Positions 14,933-23,960 of a stretch of DNA of 55,314 nt are shown here, piece after piece. Location of the stretch: NCBI GenBank assembly GCA_902799385.1, contig CADCAK010000006.1, forward strand, positions 3,953 to 59,266, read 5' to 3'. The translations under genes and the position numbers were made by a program. Source of the stretch: an uncultured bacterium (GTDB lineage Bacteria > Verrucomicrobiota > Kiritimatiellia > RFP12 > UBA1067). Below the pieces are notes generated by a model. The model searched no databases, was not told the origin of the DNA, and saw nothing but the letters and a program-made list of their open reading frames with translations. Positions within the stretch are counted from its first letter, which is position 1, and every line of letters begins with the position of its first letter.

Positions 14933-17608
14933 ATGAATATGTTCGACGCAATCAAGATGATAGTTCTGTTTGCTGCGGCGTCCGTCGCTTCTGCCGTTTT
15001 TGCCACGCCCGTAGAGGTTGACTGGAAGGCGGGCGAGGCAGCCCCCGCAAAGGTCGCAAGGCCGTTCGCTGGCTTTTTGCCCGACGGGCGGTTCATAGTG
15101 GCGGGCGGCAGCTATTTCGAGGGCGGGAAGAAGATGTATAGCGCGGACATAAATGTCCGCGAACAGGACGGCAAGTGGTCGAAGGTCGGCGAACTGCCGC
15201 ATCCCATCGCCGAAGGCGTCTGTTGCGAGACGCCATTTGGTCTTTTTTGCGCGGGCGGAACTGACGGCGAGACGGTGTTCACCAACACATTTGACATTGT
15301 CGGCAATATGCTTACCGAGGATGGCGGCAAGAGATTTGATGTCGTCAGGGGACTGCGGTTGCCCAAACCCGTCAAGATGGGGGCGGCTGCATATCACGAC
15401 GGTCTGTATTTCGTAATTGCGTCGAAGGACGTTTATGGTATAGACCTCAAGAGGGGTGCAAGCAGGTTTGTGAAAATAGGCGAAATGCCAGGACCTGCCC
15501 GCGAGCAGATTGTGGCGGCCGTCCAGAACGGCGACCAGAAGGAGAAGATGCTAATTGTCGCAGGTGGCTACGACAAGGAGACGAAGAAGCCGCTCAGGGA
15601 CGTCTATGGGGTTGTTCTTTCAAGCGTACGCATGCCGTGGAGCGAGAGCAAGGAAGGCAACCCCAAACTCAGACTTGACGATGTATACGACAATCCCGAC
15701 TTTATTTCCCATCCCGCCCAGATGAAATGGAAGAAGCTCGCCGACCTACCGGAGGGCGTGACCACCATCGGTGCGGCGTTTCTGCCGAGCGGGCATCAGC
15801 ACATTCTTCTCGTCGGCGGGTTCGGAGAGAAGGGGTGGATTGACCGCGCGGTAAGCGGCTCTACGGAAACCGACCCCGTGAAGCTCGGATGGCAGAGGAA
15901 GATATACGCATACAACTGCGTGACCGACGCATGGTGCGAATACGGCGAGATCGCCCCTGACGACTCCCCGCGCTGCGGGGCGGCCGCGGGCATCAAGCCC
16001 GGCAAGACGCCGGGGGAATACACGATTATCATCGCGGGCGGCGAAGTCGCGCCCATGAAGCGCACGGACGCCGTGTCGATAGCGAGCTTCAGGAAGACCG
16101 GCAAGTTCGGCGCGACGGCATGGGCGGTCGTAGGAGTGTATGCCCTTTTGATGGTGGGGATGGCGGTGTACTTCATCCGCAAGAAGAAGGACGAGAACGA
16201 CTACTTCCGCGGAGGAAACCGCATCCCGTGGTATGTCGCCGGAATGTCGATCTTCGCCACGATGCTCTCGTCCATAACGTTCATCGCGATTCCGACGCAG
16301 GCGTATCTCCAGGACTGGCGCTACTTCGTGATGGCGTTCTTCATCATCGGCATGGCGCCTGTGGCGATATACTACTACCTGCCGTTCTTCTGCCGCCTCG
16401 GAATCACGAGCGCATACGAGTATCTCGAGAAGCGGTTCAACCTCGGTGTGAGGCTCTTCGGGTCGGCGGCGTTCGTCGTGTTCATGGTGTGCCGCGTGGC
16501 GGTCGTTACGCTGCTCCCCGCGATTGCGCTCAACGCCGTTACGGGAATCTCCATCGATGCATGCATTCTCATCTGCGGCATCCTCACGATGATCTACTGC
16601 TCGCTCGGCGGGCTTGAGGCGGTCATCTGGTCCGACTTTGTCCAGGGCATTGTCCTTATGGGCGGCGCGGTATCGGTTCTTGTTCTTCTCATCATGAAGA
16701 CGGGCGGTGACGGTGCGCATTTCTCGACGTTCTGGAACGTCGCGAGCACCTACAACAAGAACACAATGTGGGATTTCCGCTTCATCCTGACGCAGCCCGT
16801 CTTCTGGGTCGTCGCGGTGCAGGGACTTATCTCGAACCTCTCTTCCTACACGAGCGACCAGTGCGTCATCCAGCGCTACATCGCGACGCCCGACGAGAAC
16901 GCGACCAAGCGCTCGCTCTGGTTCAACGGCTGCATGAGCGTCTTCGCGCAGATCGTCTTCTACGGAATCGGCATGGCGCTCTTCGCATTCTACCACACTC
17001 ACCCCGAGGCGATGGACGTCACGATGCCGAAGGGAGACTCGGTTCTCCCGATCTTCATGGCGACCGAGATGCCGCCGTGGCTTGCGGGGCTCGTCATCGC
17101 GGCGGTCTTCGCGGCGACCATCTCGACCCTCTCGGCGAACCTCTCTTCCGCATCGACCGCCGTCGTCACCGACTTTGTGAAGCGCTTCAATCCGGGGATC
17201 TCTGGCAAGGCGCAGATCAGGTGCGGGCAGGTCTGCACGTATGTCGTCGGCATCATCGGCATCATGGCGGCCTTGACTCTTGCGAGGATGGAGTCCTCGG
17301 CGCTCTTCGACAACTTCAACAAGTACATAGCGATGCTGACGGCGGGACTTACGGGGCTCTTCTTCATGGGCGTGTTCATGCCGCGCGTGAAGGGGATTGC
17401 GGCGGTTCTCGGACTTGCGGCGAACTACTTCGTCTGCTTCAGCTGCGAGATACTTCACTGCGATGTCTTTGGACTCAAGTTCCATCCGTTCCTCTTGGGC
17501 GGAATCGGACTTGTCGTCTGCGTCGCCGTTGCTTACATCGCGTCGTTTATTCTTCGCGAGAAGGGTAAGGATCTTGCTGGTCTTACTCTGAAGACGTTAA
17601 AACATTAA
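14933..17608 (+). CDS. Kelch (N-acetylneuraminate epimerase-like) / sodium:solute symporter fusion
   Basis: About 891 residues from ATG 14933, which has GGAG three bases before it. A signal-like helix is followed by Kelch-type repeats to about residue 380 (DGRFIVAGGSYFEGG, GLFCAGGTDG, KMLIVAGGYDKETK, HILLVGGFGEKGW). These resemble periplasmic sialic-acid mutarotase NanM. From ~390 onward there are about 13 transmembrane segments of the sodium/solute symporter family, with FRGGNRIPWYVAGMSI and LGGLEAVIWSDFVQG. The fusion would convert alpha-sialic acid at the outer face and import it with sodium. The specific substrate is inferred from the sialidase upstream and the Kelch type. No nan catabolic genes are visible here. 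Confidence 0.82.
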   Translation: MNMFDAIKMIVLFAAASVASAVFATPVEVDWKAGEAAPAKVARPFAGFLPDGRFIVAGGSYFEGGKKMYSADINVREQDGKWSKVGELPHPIAEGVCCETPFGLFCAGGTDGETVFTNTFDIVGNMLTEDGGKRFDVVRGLRLPKPVKMGAAAYHDGLYFVIASKDVYGIDLKRGASRFVKIGEMPGPAREQIVAAVQNGDQKEKMLIVAGGYDKETKKPLRDVYGVVLSSVRMPWSESKEGNPKLRLDDVYDNPDFISHPAQMKWKKLADLPEGVTTIGAAFLPSGHQHILLVGGFGEKGWIDRAVSGSTETDPVKLGWQRKIYAYNCVTDAWCEYGEIAPDDSPRCGAAAGIKPGKTPGEYTIIIAGGEVAPMKRTDAVSIASFRKTGKFGATAWAVVGVYALLMVGMAVYFIRKKKDENDYFRGGNRIPWYVAGMSIFATMLSSITFIAIPTQAYLQDWRYFVMAFFIIGMAPVAIYYYLPFFCRLGITSAYEYLEKRFNLGVRLFGSAAFVVFMVCRVAVVTLLPAIALNAVTGISIDACILICGILTMIYCSLGGLEAVIWSDFVQGIVLMGGAVSVLVLLIMKTGGDGAHFSTFWNVASTYNKNTMWDFRFILTQPVFWVVAVQGLISNLSSYTSDQCVIQRYIATPDENATKRSLWFNGCMSVFAQIVFYGIGMALFAFYHTHPEAMDVTMPKGDSVLPIFMATEMPPWLAGLVIAAVFAATISTLSANLSSASTAVVTDFVKRFNPGISGKAQIRCGQVCTYVVGIIGIMAALTLARMESSALFDNFNKYIAMLTAGLTGLFFMGVFMPRVKGIAAVLGLAANYFVCFSCEILHCDVFGLKFHPFLLGGIGLVVCVAVAYIASFILREKGKDLAGLTLKTLKH

Positions 17609-17673
17609 TTAGCCACAAAGAACACAAAGTTCACAGAGGGCTTTTGTGTTTTTTGTGTACTATGTGGCTAAAA
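17609..17673. repeat. Dispersed palindromic repeat, copy 2
   Basis: It runs from TTAGCCACAAAGAACACAAA to TATGTGGCTAAAA. The ends are perfect inverted repeats (TTAGCCACA / TGTGGCTAA). It lies immediately after the symporter stop codon and may act as a bidirectional transcription end. Confidence 0.9.
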
Positions 17674-17684
17674 CTTAAAAGGAA

Positions 17685-17759
17685 TTAGCCACAAAGAACA
17701 CAAAGAGCACAAAGTACACAGAAGGCTTTTGTGTCCTTTGTGTACTATGTGGCTAAAAT
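17685..17759. repeat. Dispersed palindromic repeat, copy 3
   Basis: A second copy, 11 bases after copy 2 and in the same orientation, again with TTAGCCACA / TGTGGCTAA ends. It ends exactly at the stop codon of the convergent lipase gene. Confidence 0.9.
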
Positions 17760-18692
17760 TCAGTCATCGAATAAGTCTCGGAGCCAGCCAGCCCTGCGAC
17801 CCTCCGCGCGGCGGCGCATGTCTATGAGCAGTCCGTCGATAGAGTGGTTCGCGAAGCGGAGATTGTCCACTTCGAAGATATCCCCGACGAGCTGCGTCCC
17901 TGGAATCGCGGAGACGGGGTCGCCTTTGCTGCGGATGTTGGAAATGCGCTTTGCCGCTTCTGCAGTGACGTCTTTCGGAAGGGTGAGCAGAGTTATGCTT
18001 GAAATTCCCGCCGCGTTGTAGGTGGTGCAGAGAATGTCGCCAGGGCTCGGAAGGTTGATCGTCGAATACGCGGCGATTCCGCCGCCGAGGGAGTGGCCTG
18101 CGACGACGAGCTTGGAGTCTGGGAACGCGCGTCTGACGGCAGAGAGTATTTCCGAGCCGTGCAGATACTGTTTCGGCGTTCCGCCACCGCCTTGCTGGGC
18201 GTCGACAACCCAGTCCTGCATCCAATGTTCGTCCTCGCCGGGCGCGTTTGATCCCCTGAATGCGACGACAGCAGTGTCTTCATTCTCGGCGTGGGAGAGC
18301 CGCACGCCGAAGCCCGCGCCTTCCGCATCTTCGACAAACCCAGTCTCTGGTTCGTAGCTATAGAGTTGCGAGGGGAGCGCAAGTTTCTCGAACTCGGCTG
18401 GCGAAAGTGGGCGATATCCTTCGGGGAGGTCTGGATGGCCGCGGTAGGCGGCAGCGGCGTGCTCGCCTATCGAGATGAAAAGTTTTTGCCTGTCCGCGTC
18501 GAGATCGTCACCGAAGGACATCACTTTCGCCCCTGCCCAGGCAATTGTCGACTTTGCCGCGCCGGTCGTGGCGGAGACGGCGTCGGCAGACGAGCGGACA
18601 ACGATGTTGTCGTCGCCGTAGCCAGTTTCAAGAATGCGGCATCCGCAAGAAGCCGTCATTGCGATTGCCATAAGTGCAGCGCGTCGTTTCAT
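17760..18692 (-). CDS. Lipoprotein-type class 3 lipase/esterase
   Basis: A 310-residue alpha/beta hydrolase, the only real - strand gene in the window. The N-terminus MKRRAALMAIAMTASCGC resembles a lipoprotein signal with the acylated Cys at 16. The class 3 lipase pattern is clear: VVAFRGS before the oxyanion region, the nucleophile elbow GHSLGGG, and a downstream Asp and His in SKGDPVSAIPG and FANHSI. It would hydrolyse acyl esters at the envelope or outside the cell. Start codon 18692 is chosen because it begins the signal sequence; longer in-frame versions would run into the bioA promoter. It is divergent from bioA and convergent with the symporter. Confidence 0.82.
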   Translation of the reverse strand: MKRRAALMAIAMTASCGCRILETGYGDDNIVVRSSADAVSATTGAAKSTIAWAGAKVMSFGDDLDADRQKLFISIGEHAAAAYRGHPDLPEGYRPLSPAEFEKLALPSQLYSYEPETGFVEDAEGAGFGVRLSHAENEDTAVVAFRGSNAPGEDEHWMQDWVVDAQQGGGGTPKQYLHGSEILSAVRRAFPDSKLVVAGHSLGGGIAAYSTINLPSPGDILCTTYNAAGISSITLLTLPKDVTAEAAKRISNIRSKGDPVSAIPGTQLVGDIFEVDNLRFANHSIDGLLIDMRRRAEGRRAGWLRDLFDD

Positions 18693-18788
18693 GCGGGGAA
18701 TTATATTCAATTTTGCTCCAAAGGTCAACCGCACTTCGCCTAATGGCGCTTGGCGGCGGAGCATGTTGTACACATGGCGCAGAGATTG

Positions 18789-18797
18789 TGGTATACT
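18789..18797 (+). promoter_or_regulatory. Extended -10 promoter for bioA, predicted leaderless
   Basis: TGG-TATACT (hexamer 18792-18797), then 7 bases, then ATG 18805. No room exists for a ribosome site in the transcript. Confidence 0.7.
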
Positions 18798-18804
18798 GTG
18801 CTGC

Positions 18805-20136
18805 ATGACAAAGCAGTTCCTTGAATCGCAAATGACGCCGCTTGAGTACGACCGCGAGAGAATCTGGCATCCATACGCTTCGCTTGGCAATCCGCCGCCG
18901 GTTCTTCATGCGAAGTCGGCCTCCGGCGTGGCGATAGTGACTGCCGACGGTCTGAAGCTCGTTGACGCCGTGTCGAGCTGGTGGTGCGTCGCCCATGGCC
19001 ACAACCATCCTGCAATTGTCGAGGCGATCCGCCGTCAGTCGGAGAAGATGTGCCATGTGATGTTCGGCGGTTTCACCCACGATCCCGCCGTCGAACTCGC
19101 AGAGAAGCTTGCTGCGATTGCGCCGCCCGGTCTTGATCGCGTGTTTTTTGCAGACTCTGGTTCCATTTCCGTCGAAGTCGCCGCAAAGATGGCTGTCCAG
19201 TACCAGAACGCGCTTGGGCACCCAGAGCGCAACCGCCTTCTCGCGTTGAAGGGCGGCTACCACGGCGACACCTCGCTCGCAATGGCGCTCTCCGACCCCG
19301 ACGGAATGCATACTCTTTTCAAGGGGATAATGACGAAGCACTTCTTCGCGGAGAAGCCGACCATCTCGACATGGGGCGAATGGAATGACGCAGACGCCGA
19401 GTCTCTTCGCCGCGTAGTCGACGAACACGGCGGCGAAATCGCCGCGATCATCTGCGAGCCGGTCTTCCAGGCGGCGAACGCGATGAACTTCTACCACCCT
19501 GAGTATTTGCGCGAGATGCGCCGCATCTGCGACGAGCGCGGGATGCTGCTCATCTTCGACGAGATTGCGGCGGGGTTTTACAGGACAGGCCCATTGTGGG
19601 CCCATTCGCGTGCAAACATTGTGCCTGACATCATGACTGTCGGCAAGGCGCTGACTGGTGGGCACATGACACTTGCGGCGACGCTTGCGAGCGGGAAAGT
19701 CGCGGACACGATTTCCAATGGTCGTCCGTCGGCATTCATGCACGGGCCCACCTACATGGCCAATCCCCTCGCCTGCGCTGCGGCCTGCGCCTCGCTCGAT
19801 CTTTTCGCAAAGGGCGACTACGAGGCGAACGCCAAACGGATCGAAAGCGTCTTCGCCCGCCGGGTCATGCCGCTTAAGGCTTTGCCCAACGTAGTGGATG
19901 TGCGCATTCTTGGAGCAGCGGCCGTCGTGGAAGTGCGGCGCATGCCCGCGCAGTCCGACATCTCGCGCGTCATCCGCCATTCCGGCGTCTGGCTTCGTCC
20001 GTTCGGCAATTTCATATACTCAATGCCGCCCCTTGTTGCGGACGACCGAACCATCGACCGCATCGGCTTTGCGCTTATGAACCTCGCGGCCTCGCCGCCC
20101 GGCCCGCCGCCGGAGGATGGTGATTTCCATGAGTGA
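18805..20136 (+). CDS. bioA: Adenosylmethionine-8-amino-7-oxononanoate aminotransferase BioA
   Basis: A 443-residue fold-type I PLP enzyme making 7,8-diaminopelargonate in biotin synthesis. BioA signatures include RIWHPYASLGNP, the conserved SSWWCVAHGHNHP, FADSGSISVEVA and GGYHGDT. The PLP lysine is Lys281 in TVGKALTGGHM, with FMHGPTYMANPLAC after it. ATG 18805 is the first residue consistent with the family and lies 7 bases after a -10 box. Its stop overlaps the start of the bioW-bioF fusion, so the two form an operon. bioB and bioD are not in the window. Confidence 0.94.
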   Translation: MTKQFLESQMTPLEYDRERIWHPYASLGNPPPVLHAKSASGVAIVTADGLKLVDAVSSWWCVAHGHNHPAIVEAIRRQSEKMCHVMFGGFTHDPAVELAEKLAAIAPPGLDRVFFADSGSISVEVAAKMAVQYQNALGHPERNRLLALKGGYHGDTSLAMALSDPDGMHTLFKGIMTKHFFAEKPTISTWGEWNDADAESLRRVVDEHGGEIAAIICEPVFQAANAMNFYHPEYLREMRRICDERGMLLIFDEIAAGFYRTGPLWAHSRANIVPDIMTVGKALTGGHMTLAATLASGKVADTISNGRPSAFMHGPTYMANPLACAAACASLDLFAKGDYEANAKRIESVFARRVMPLKALPNVVDVRILGAAAVVEVRRMPAQSDISRVIRHSGVWLRPFGNFIYSMPPLVADDRTIDRIGFALMNLAASPPGPPPEDGDFHE

Positions 20137-22030
20137 GACGTATTCCGTAAAGATGCGCGCGTCGAGCGACGGGCGCCATGTCTCCGGCGCGGAGAAGATC
20201 GTCCCTGCGGCGTCGATTTCGAAGGTTGCGTCGCGACTCGTCGAGCGCGCCTTGTCGCACGAGCGCGGCACGCCCGATTTCATCAACGTCAAGATTGAGT
20301 CTCTTCCCGCAGAGATTCTTCGTCTCAAGGCGCTTCCTGTCAAGACGCATGTCGTCGCAACGCCGGTTGAAGGGCGCGCACTCGCCGCACGGCTCTTGGC
20401 TGAAGCGGGAATCGGCAATGCCGACGAAATCATGGCGCGGTTTTCCGAGACGCATTCGCTTCGTGGCGCGATGCTGCTCGATGCCGACACTCTCGAGCGG
20501 CTTGAGCCGGATCGGTCGCGTGGCGTCCGTGCGACATATATGGACGACGCCGCGTCGCTTGCAATGGGAACGGCTGGCGTAAAGAACCACTATGCCGAGG
20601 CGATCGTCCTAGCTACAAAGGTCCAGAATGCGCCTAACATAATAGCCGAAATCTGCGTGTCGGACGACCCTGACTATGTGACGGGGTATGTCGCGACTCG
20701 TGAACTCGGCTACCGGCGAATCACCGTCCTCAAGGAGAGGGGCGACCCGAACGGCGGACGCATTTTCCTCTATCGCGGCCCGCGCGACGGAGTCGCAAAG
20801 ACGATTGAGTTTCTTGAAAAGACTCCTGTCCTCGTCGATGACGTTCCGACGCTTTCGTCTGCGGCAAAAGCGCCGCGAAGATTCGATAGTCTTGCGGATG
20901 CGCTCGACGCGCGTGAGGCAGCCGGTCTTTCGCGCCGGTGTCGTACGCTGGAAGGGCCGACAGGACCGACGGCGATTGTCGACGGTCGCGAGCTCGTCGT
21001 TTTCGCATCTAACGACTATCTCGACCTCGCGCGAGATTCCCGCGTCGTCAAGGCGGCGGCGGATGCCGCGAGCAAGTTTGGCGCAGGCTCGGGCGGCGCG
21101 CGTCTCACGACCGGCACGCAGCCGCCGCATGTGCGGCTCGAAAGCGCGCTTGCAAAGTTCAAGGGCTCGGAAGCCGCGCTCCTCTACGGTACTGGCTACA
21201 TGGCGAACGTGGGTGCGATCTCCGCGCTCGTCGGGAAGGGCGATGCCGTCCTCTCCGATGAATTGAACCATGCCTCGATCATCGACGGCTGCCGTCTTTC
21301 GGGTGCAGATGTGCTTGTCTATCGCCATGGCGACATGGAGGACTTGGACCGAAAGCTTGGCGCCTGCCGCGAACATCGCCGTCGCCTAGCAGTTTCGGAT
21401 GGCGTCTTCTCTATGGACGGTGACATTCTTGATTTGCCGCGCTTTTTGGAGGTGACACGCCGCCACGATGCATTCTCCATGGTGGACGAGGCGCATGCGA
21501 CTGGCGTCGTCGGCCGCACGGGGCGCGGGCTTGCGGAGCATTTTGGCTGCGACCTTCCTGATGTCCTTATGGGAACTCTCTCGAAGGCGCTTGGGTCGGA
21601 GGGTGGCTTTGTCTGCGGGTCGAAACTTCTTGTGGAGTATCTTCGCAACATGTCGCGGCCGTTCGTCTTCTCGACGGCGCCGGGTGCGCCTGCGATGGCG
21701 GCGGCGCTTGCCGCGCTTGAGGTTCTTGTAGCCGAGCCGGAGCGCGTGGCAAAGCTGCGGGAGAATGTCGCGCTTTTCGTCTCGGAACTTGCGCGTCACG
21801 GCGTCGCCGTCTGCGGCGAGACTGCTATCGTTCCTGTCGTCGTGGGCGATGAGAAAAGGGCGCTGGCGGCGAGCGCGGCGCTCGAGGACCTCGGCTTTCT
21901 CGTCCCCGCGATACGCTACCCGACGGTCGCACGCGGCGCGGCGCGCCTTCGCGTCGCCCTGATGAGCGCCCACACGCCAGGACAGCTCCGATCCGCCGCC
22001 GCTGCGGTTGTTGATATCTTGAGCAAGTAA
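20129..22030 (+). CDS. 6-carboxyhexanoate-CoA ligase / 8-amino-7-oxononanoate synthase fusion (BioW-BioF)
   Basis: A 633-residue bifunctional protein. Residues 1 to ~245 match BioW (pimeloyl-CoA synthetase): YSVKMRASSDGRHVSGAEKI, KIESLPAE, LRGAMLLD, LEPDRSRGVRATYMD. Residues ~270-633 match BioF: FASNDYLDLARD, GSGGARLTTGT, DELNHASIIDGCRL, VDEAHATGVVGRTGRG and PLP Lys486 in GTLSKALGSEGG. The protein would convert pimelate to pimeloyl-CoA and then condense it with alanine, channelling the intermediate. ATG 20129 has GGAGG 12 bases upstream and overlaps the bioA stop. An ATG at 20117 sits directly on that GGAGG and is less likely. Confidence 0.93.
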   Translation: MSETYSVKMRASSDGRHVSGAEKIVPAASISKVASRLVERALSHERGTPDFINVKIESLPAEILRLKALPVKTHVVATPVEGRALAARLLAEAGIGNADEIMARFSETHSLRGAMLLDADTLERLEPDRSRGVRATYMDDAASLAMGTAGVKNHYAEAIVLATKVQNAPNIIAEICVSDDPDYVTGYVATRELGYRRITVLKERGDPNGGRIFLYRGPRDGVAKTIEFLEKTPVLVDDVPTLSSAAKAPRRFDSLADALDAREAAGLSRRCRTLEGPTGPTAIVDGRELVVFASNDYLDLARDSRVVKAAADAASKFGAGSGGARLTTGTQPPHVRLESALAKFKGSEAALLYGTGYMANVGAISALVGKGDAVLSDELNHASIIDGCRLSGADVLVYRHGDMEDLDRKLGACREHRRRLAVSDGVFSMDGDILDLPRFLEVTRRHDAFSMVDEAHATGVVGRTGRGLAEHFGCDLPDVLMGTLSKALGSEGGFVCGSKLLVEYLRNMSRPFVFSTAPGAPAMAAALAALEVLVAEPERVAKLRENVALFVSELARHGVAVCGETAIVPVVVGDEKRALAASAALEDLGFLVPAIRYPTVARGAARLRVALMSAHTPGQLRSAAAAVVDILSK

Positions 22031-22134
22031 GCGGTGTTTGCGCTTTGTTTTGACCGTTTCCGCAGGTGTTGGCAACCTGTTTACATCTGTTAGATACTTG
22101 TAGACATCAGCGACGATTATATTCTGCCGCTATA

Positions 22135-22143
22135 TGCTATAAT
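22135..22143 (+). promoter_or_regulatory. Extended -10 promoter for dnaB, predicted leaderless
   Basis: TGC-TATAAT (hexamer 22138-22143), 7 bases, then ATG 22151. The preceding 100 bases hold no gene. Confidence 0.7.
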
Positions 22144-22150
22144 TGCCCGC

Positions 22151-23638
22151 ATGAACGACATGAAGACGCCGCCACACAACATCGACGCCGAGCGGGCCGT
22201 GCTCGGCTCGATCTTGCTAGACACGACGGGGCGCGAAGAGCGCGTTATGGACGTCTGCCAATCGGCGGGCGTCGTCCCGGAGACTTTCTTCGATCCGCGC
22301 AACAGGGCGATATACGGGGAGATGACGGCCATGGCGCGCGCATCGAGGCCGCTCGATGCGCTGACGCTTGCCGAGGAGCTTTCGCGCGACGGGCGTCTTG
22401 ATGCCGTCGGCGGCGCCGCGTACGTCCAGTCGCTCATCGACCAGACTCCTACGACCGCCCACGCGGAGTACTACATCGGCATAATCCTCGCGAAGCAGCT
22501 GAGGCGCACGATGATCGACCGCGCGACGGCGACGATAGAGAAATGCTACGACGAGGGCGAGTACCCGGACGCGCAGGCCGTCCTCGGGGACGCGGAGAAG
22601 TCCTTCATCGAAATCGGGCTCAGGCGCGACTCGACGATGCCATGGGCTTCCGCCGTGGACGAAAGCTACAGGCACATCGACGCGATGTTCGACTCCAACG
22701 GAAGGTCGCTCGACGGCCTTGCGACGGGCCTCACGCACCTCGACGAGAAGCTTCAGGGGCTCAAGAACTCCGAAATGGTGGTCATCGCCGCCCGTCCGTC
22801 GGTCGGCAAGACGTCGCTCGCGATGAACATAGCCGAGAGCTGCGCGCTTGGGATGGACATGAACAACGTGCCGGTGAAGTCCGACGGCGGCAAGCGCCAT
22901 CCCGTGATGATCTTCTCGCTCGAAATGCCGATAGAGGCGTTGACGAGGCGAATGATCGCAGGGCGCGCGCACGTGAACATGTGGCGCCTCAATCGCGGCC
23001 TCTGCGCCAAGAGCGAGAAGCAGATGCTCATCTCGAACCTGTCCATAGCCGCCGAGGAGTTGAAGGGCGCGCCGATCTACGTGGACGACACGGCGGCGCT
23101 CGACGTGATGGACCTTCGCGCCCGCGCAAGGCGCGCGAAGAGGCAGCACGGCATAGAGCTGATCGTCATAGACTACCTGCAGCTGTGTACGTGCCGCGAG
23201 GCCGCGCGCATGGGAAGCCGCCAGATAGAGGTCTCGATGATATCCCAGCAGATAAAGGCGATGGCGAAGGAGCTGAAGATTCCGGTGATTGTCCTCTCCC
23301 AGCTTTCCCGCGCTAACGAGCAGCGCGGCGACAAGGAGGAGAAGCCGAAGCTTTCGGACCTCCGCGACTCGGGCGCGATCGAGCAGGACGCGGACGTGGT
23401 GTTTCTCCTCCGCCGCCCGTCGCGCACGACGACGTCGAAGGACGCCGGTGACGAGCAGCTCGCGATAATCGACGTCGCGAAGAACCGCAACGGCGAGACG
23501 GGCGAGGTGAAGGTCAACTTCTACCGCGAGTTCACGCGCTTTGGCGACCGCGAGATAGAGCGCACGGGCGTTGACGACTACAGGACTTCGGAGCCGCCGC
23601 CGGAGCAAGGCGAGTTCTCGCCCGATCCCATGATGTAG
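22151..23638 (+). CDS. dnaB: Replicative DNA helicase DnaB
   Basis: A 495-residue hexameric helicase. The N-terminal domain begins PPHNIDAERAVLGSILLD. A linker and a RecA-like core follow, with Walker A ARPSVGKTS near residue 215, FSLEMP, Walker B LIVIDYLQL, and SQLSRANEQRGDKE with LRDSGAIEQDADVV. It unwinds DNA ahead of the replication fork. Length and motifs are standard. A leaderless start is predicted from the -10 spacing. Confidence 0.96.
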   Translation: MNDMKTPPHNIDAERAVLGSILLDTTGREERVMDVCQSAGVVPETFFDPRNRAIYGEMTAMARASRPLDALTLAEELSRDGRLDAVGGAAYVQSLIDQTPTTAHAEYYIGIILAKQLRRTMIDRATATIEKCYDEGEYPDAQAVLGDAEKSFIEIGLRRDSTMPWASAVDESYRHIDAMFDSNGRSLDGLATGLTHLDEKLQGLKNSEMVVIAARPSVGKTSLAMNIAESCALGMDMNNVPVKSDGGKRHPVMIFSLEMPIEALTRRMIAGRAHVNMWRLNRGLCAKSEKQMLISNLSIAAEELKGAPIYVDDTAALDVMDLRARARRAKRQHGIELIVIDYLQLCTCREAARMGSRQIEVSMISQQIKAMAKELKIPVIVLSQLSRANEQRGDKEEKPKLSDLRDSGAIEQDADVVFLLRRPSRTTTSKDAGDEQLAIIDVAKNRNGETGEVKVNFYREFTRFGDREIERTGVDDYRTSEPPPEQGEFSPDPMM

Positions 23639-23699
23639 CCGCCCGGATCCGCATTTTCATTTTTTCGAATTTTCCCCCTTGCGCGTGTGCGGAGAATTA

Positions 23700-23708
23700 T
23701 GGTATACT
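23700..23708 (+). promoter_or_regulatory. Extended -10 promoter for tRNA pair
   Basis: TGG-TATACT (hexamer 23703-23708), 21 bases upstream of tRNA-Asp. Confidence 0.7.
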
Positions 23709-23729
23709 ATCGCCACTTTTCGGAGAAAC

Positions 23730-23806
23730 GGGGTTGTGGCGCAATTGGTTAGCGCACTGGACTGTCGATCCGGGGGTTGCGGGTTCGAGCCCCGTCGACC
23801 CCGCCA
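23730..23806 (+). tRNA. tRNA-Asp (anticodon GTC)
   Basis: The acceptor GGGGTTG pairs with CGACCCC. The anticodon stem CTGGA/TCCGG encloses GTC at 23764-23766. The T-arm is GCGGG TTCGAGC CCCGT, and CCA is encoded at 23804-23806. Confidence 0.97.
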
Positions 23807-23825
23807 ATCTGAAAAGAAAGGCGTT

Positions 23826-23899
23826 TGCCTCGTGGTGTAATGGTAGCACCGCAGATTCTGATTCTGCTTGTTGGGGTTCGAGTCCCTGCGAGGCAACCA
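23826..23899 (+). tRNA. tRNA-Gln (anticodon CTG)
   Basis: The acceptor TGCCTCG pairs with CGAGGCA. The anticodon stem GCAGA/TCTGC encloses CTG at 23858-23860. CCA is encoded at 23897-23899. It is 19 bases after tRNA-Asp and so probably co-transcribed. Confidence 0.95.
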
Positions 23900-23916
23900 G
23901 CTCACGAAGAAAAAAA

Positions 23917-23942
23917 CCTCGGCCACAAGCTGGGGCTTTTTT
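23917..23942 (+). terminator. Terminator of tRNA operon, abutting next promoter
   Basis: Stem CCTCGGC / GCTGGGG (with two G-T pairs) and loop CACAA are followed by six T. The last T of the run is also the T of the next extended -10 (TGCTATAAT). Confidence 0.7.
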
Positions 23943-23950
23943 GCTATAAT
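23942..23950 (+). promoter_or_regulatory. Extended -10 promoter for short-chain dehydrogenase
   Basis: TGC-TATAAT (hexamer 23945-23950), 10 bases before ATG 23961, leaving at most a 3-4 base leader. Confidence 0.7.
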
Positions 23951-23960
23951 CCCCTTCAAC

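Noticed and set aside
15746-17485. 579-codon open frame on the - strand
   Set aside because: It is antisense to the symporter, with a charge-rich composition typical of shadow frames of membrane proteins.
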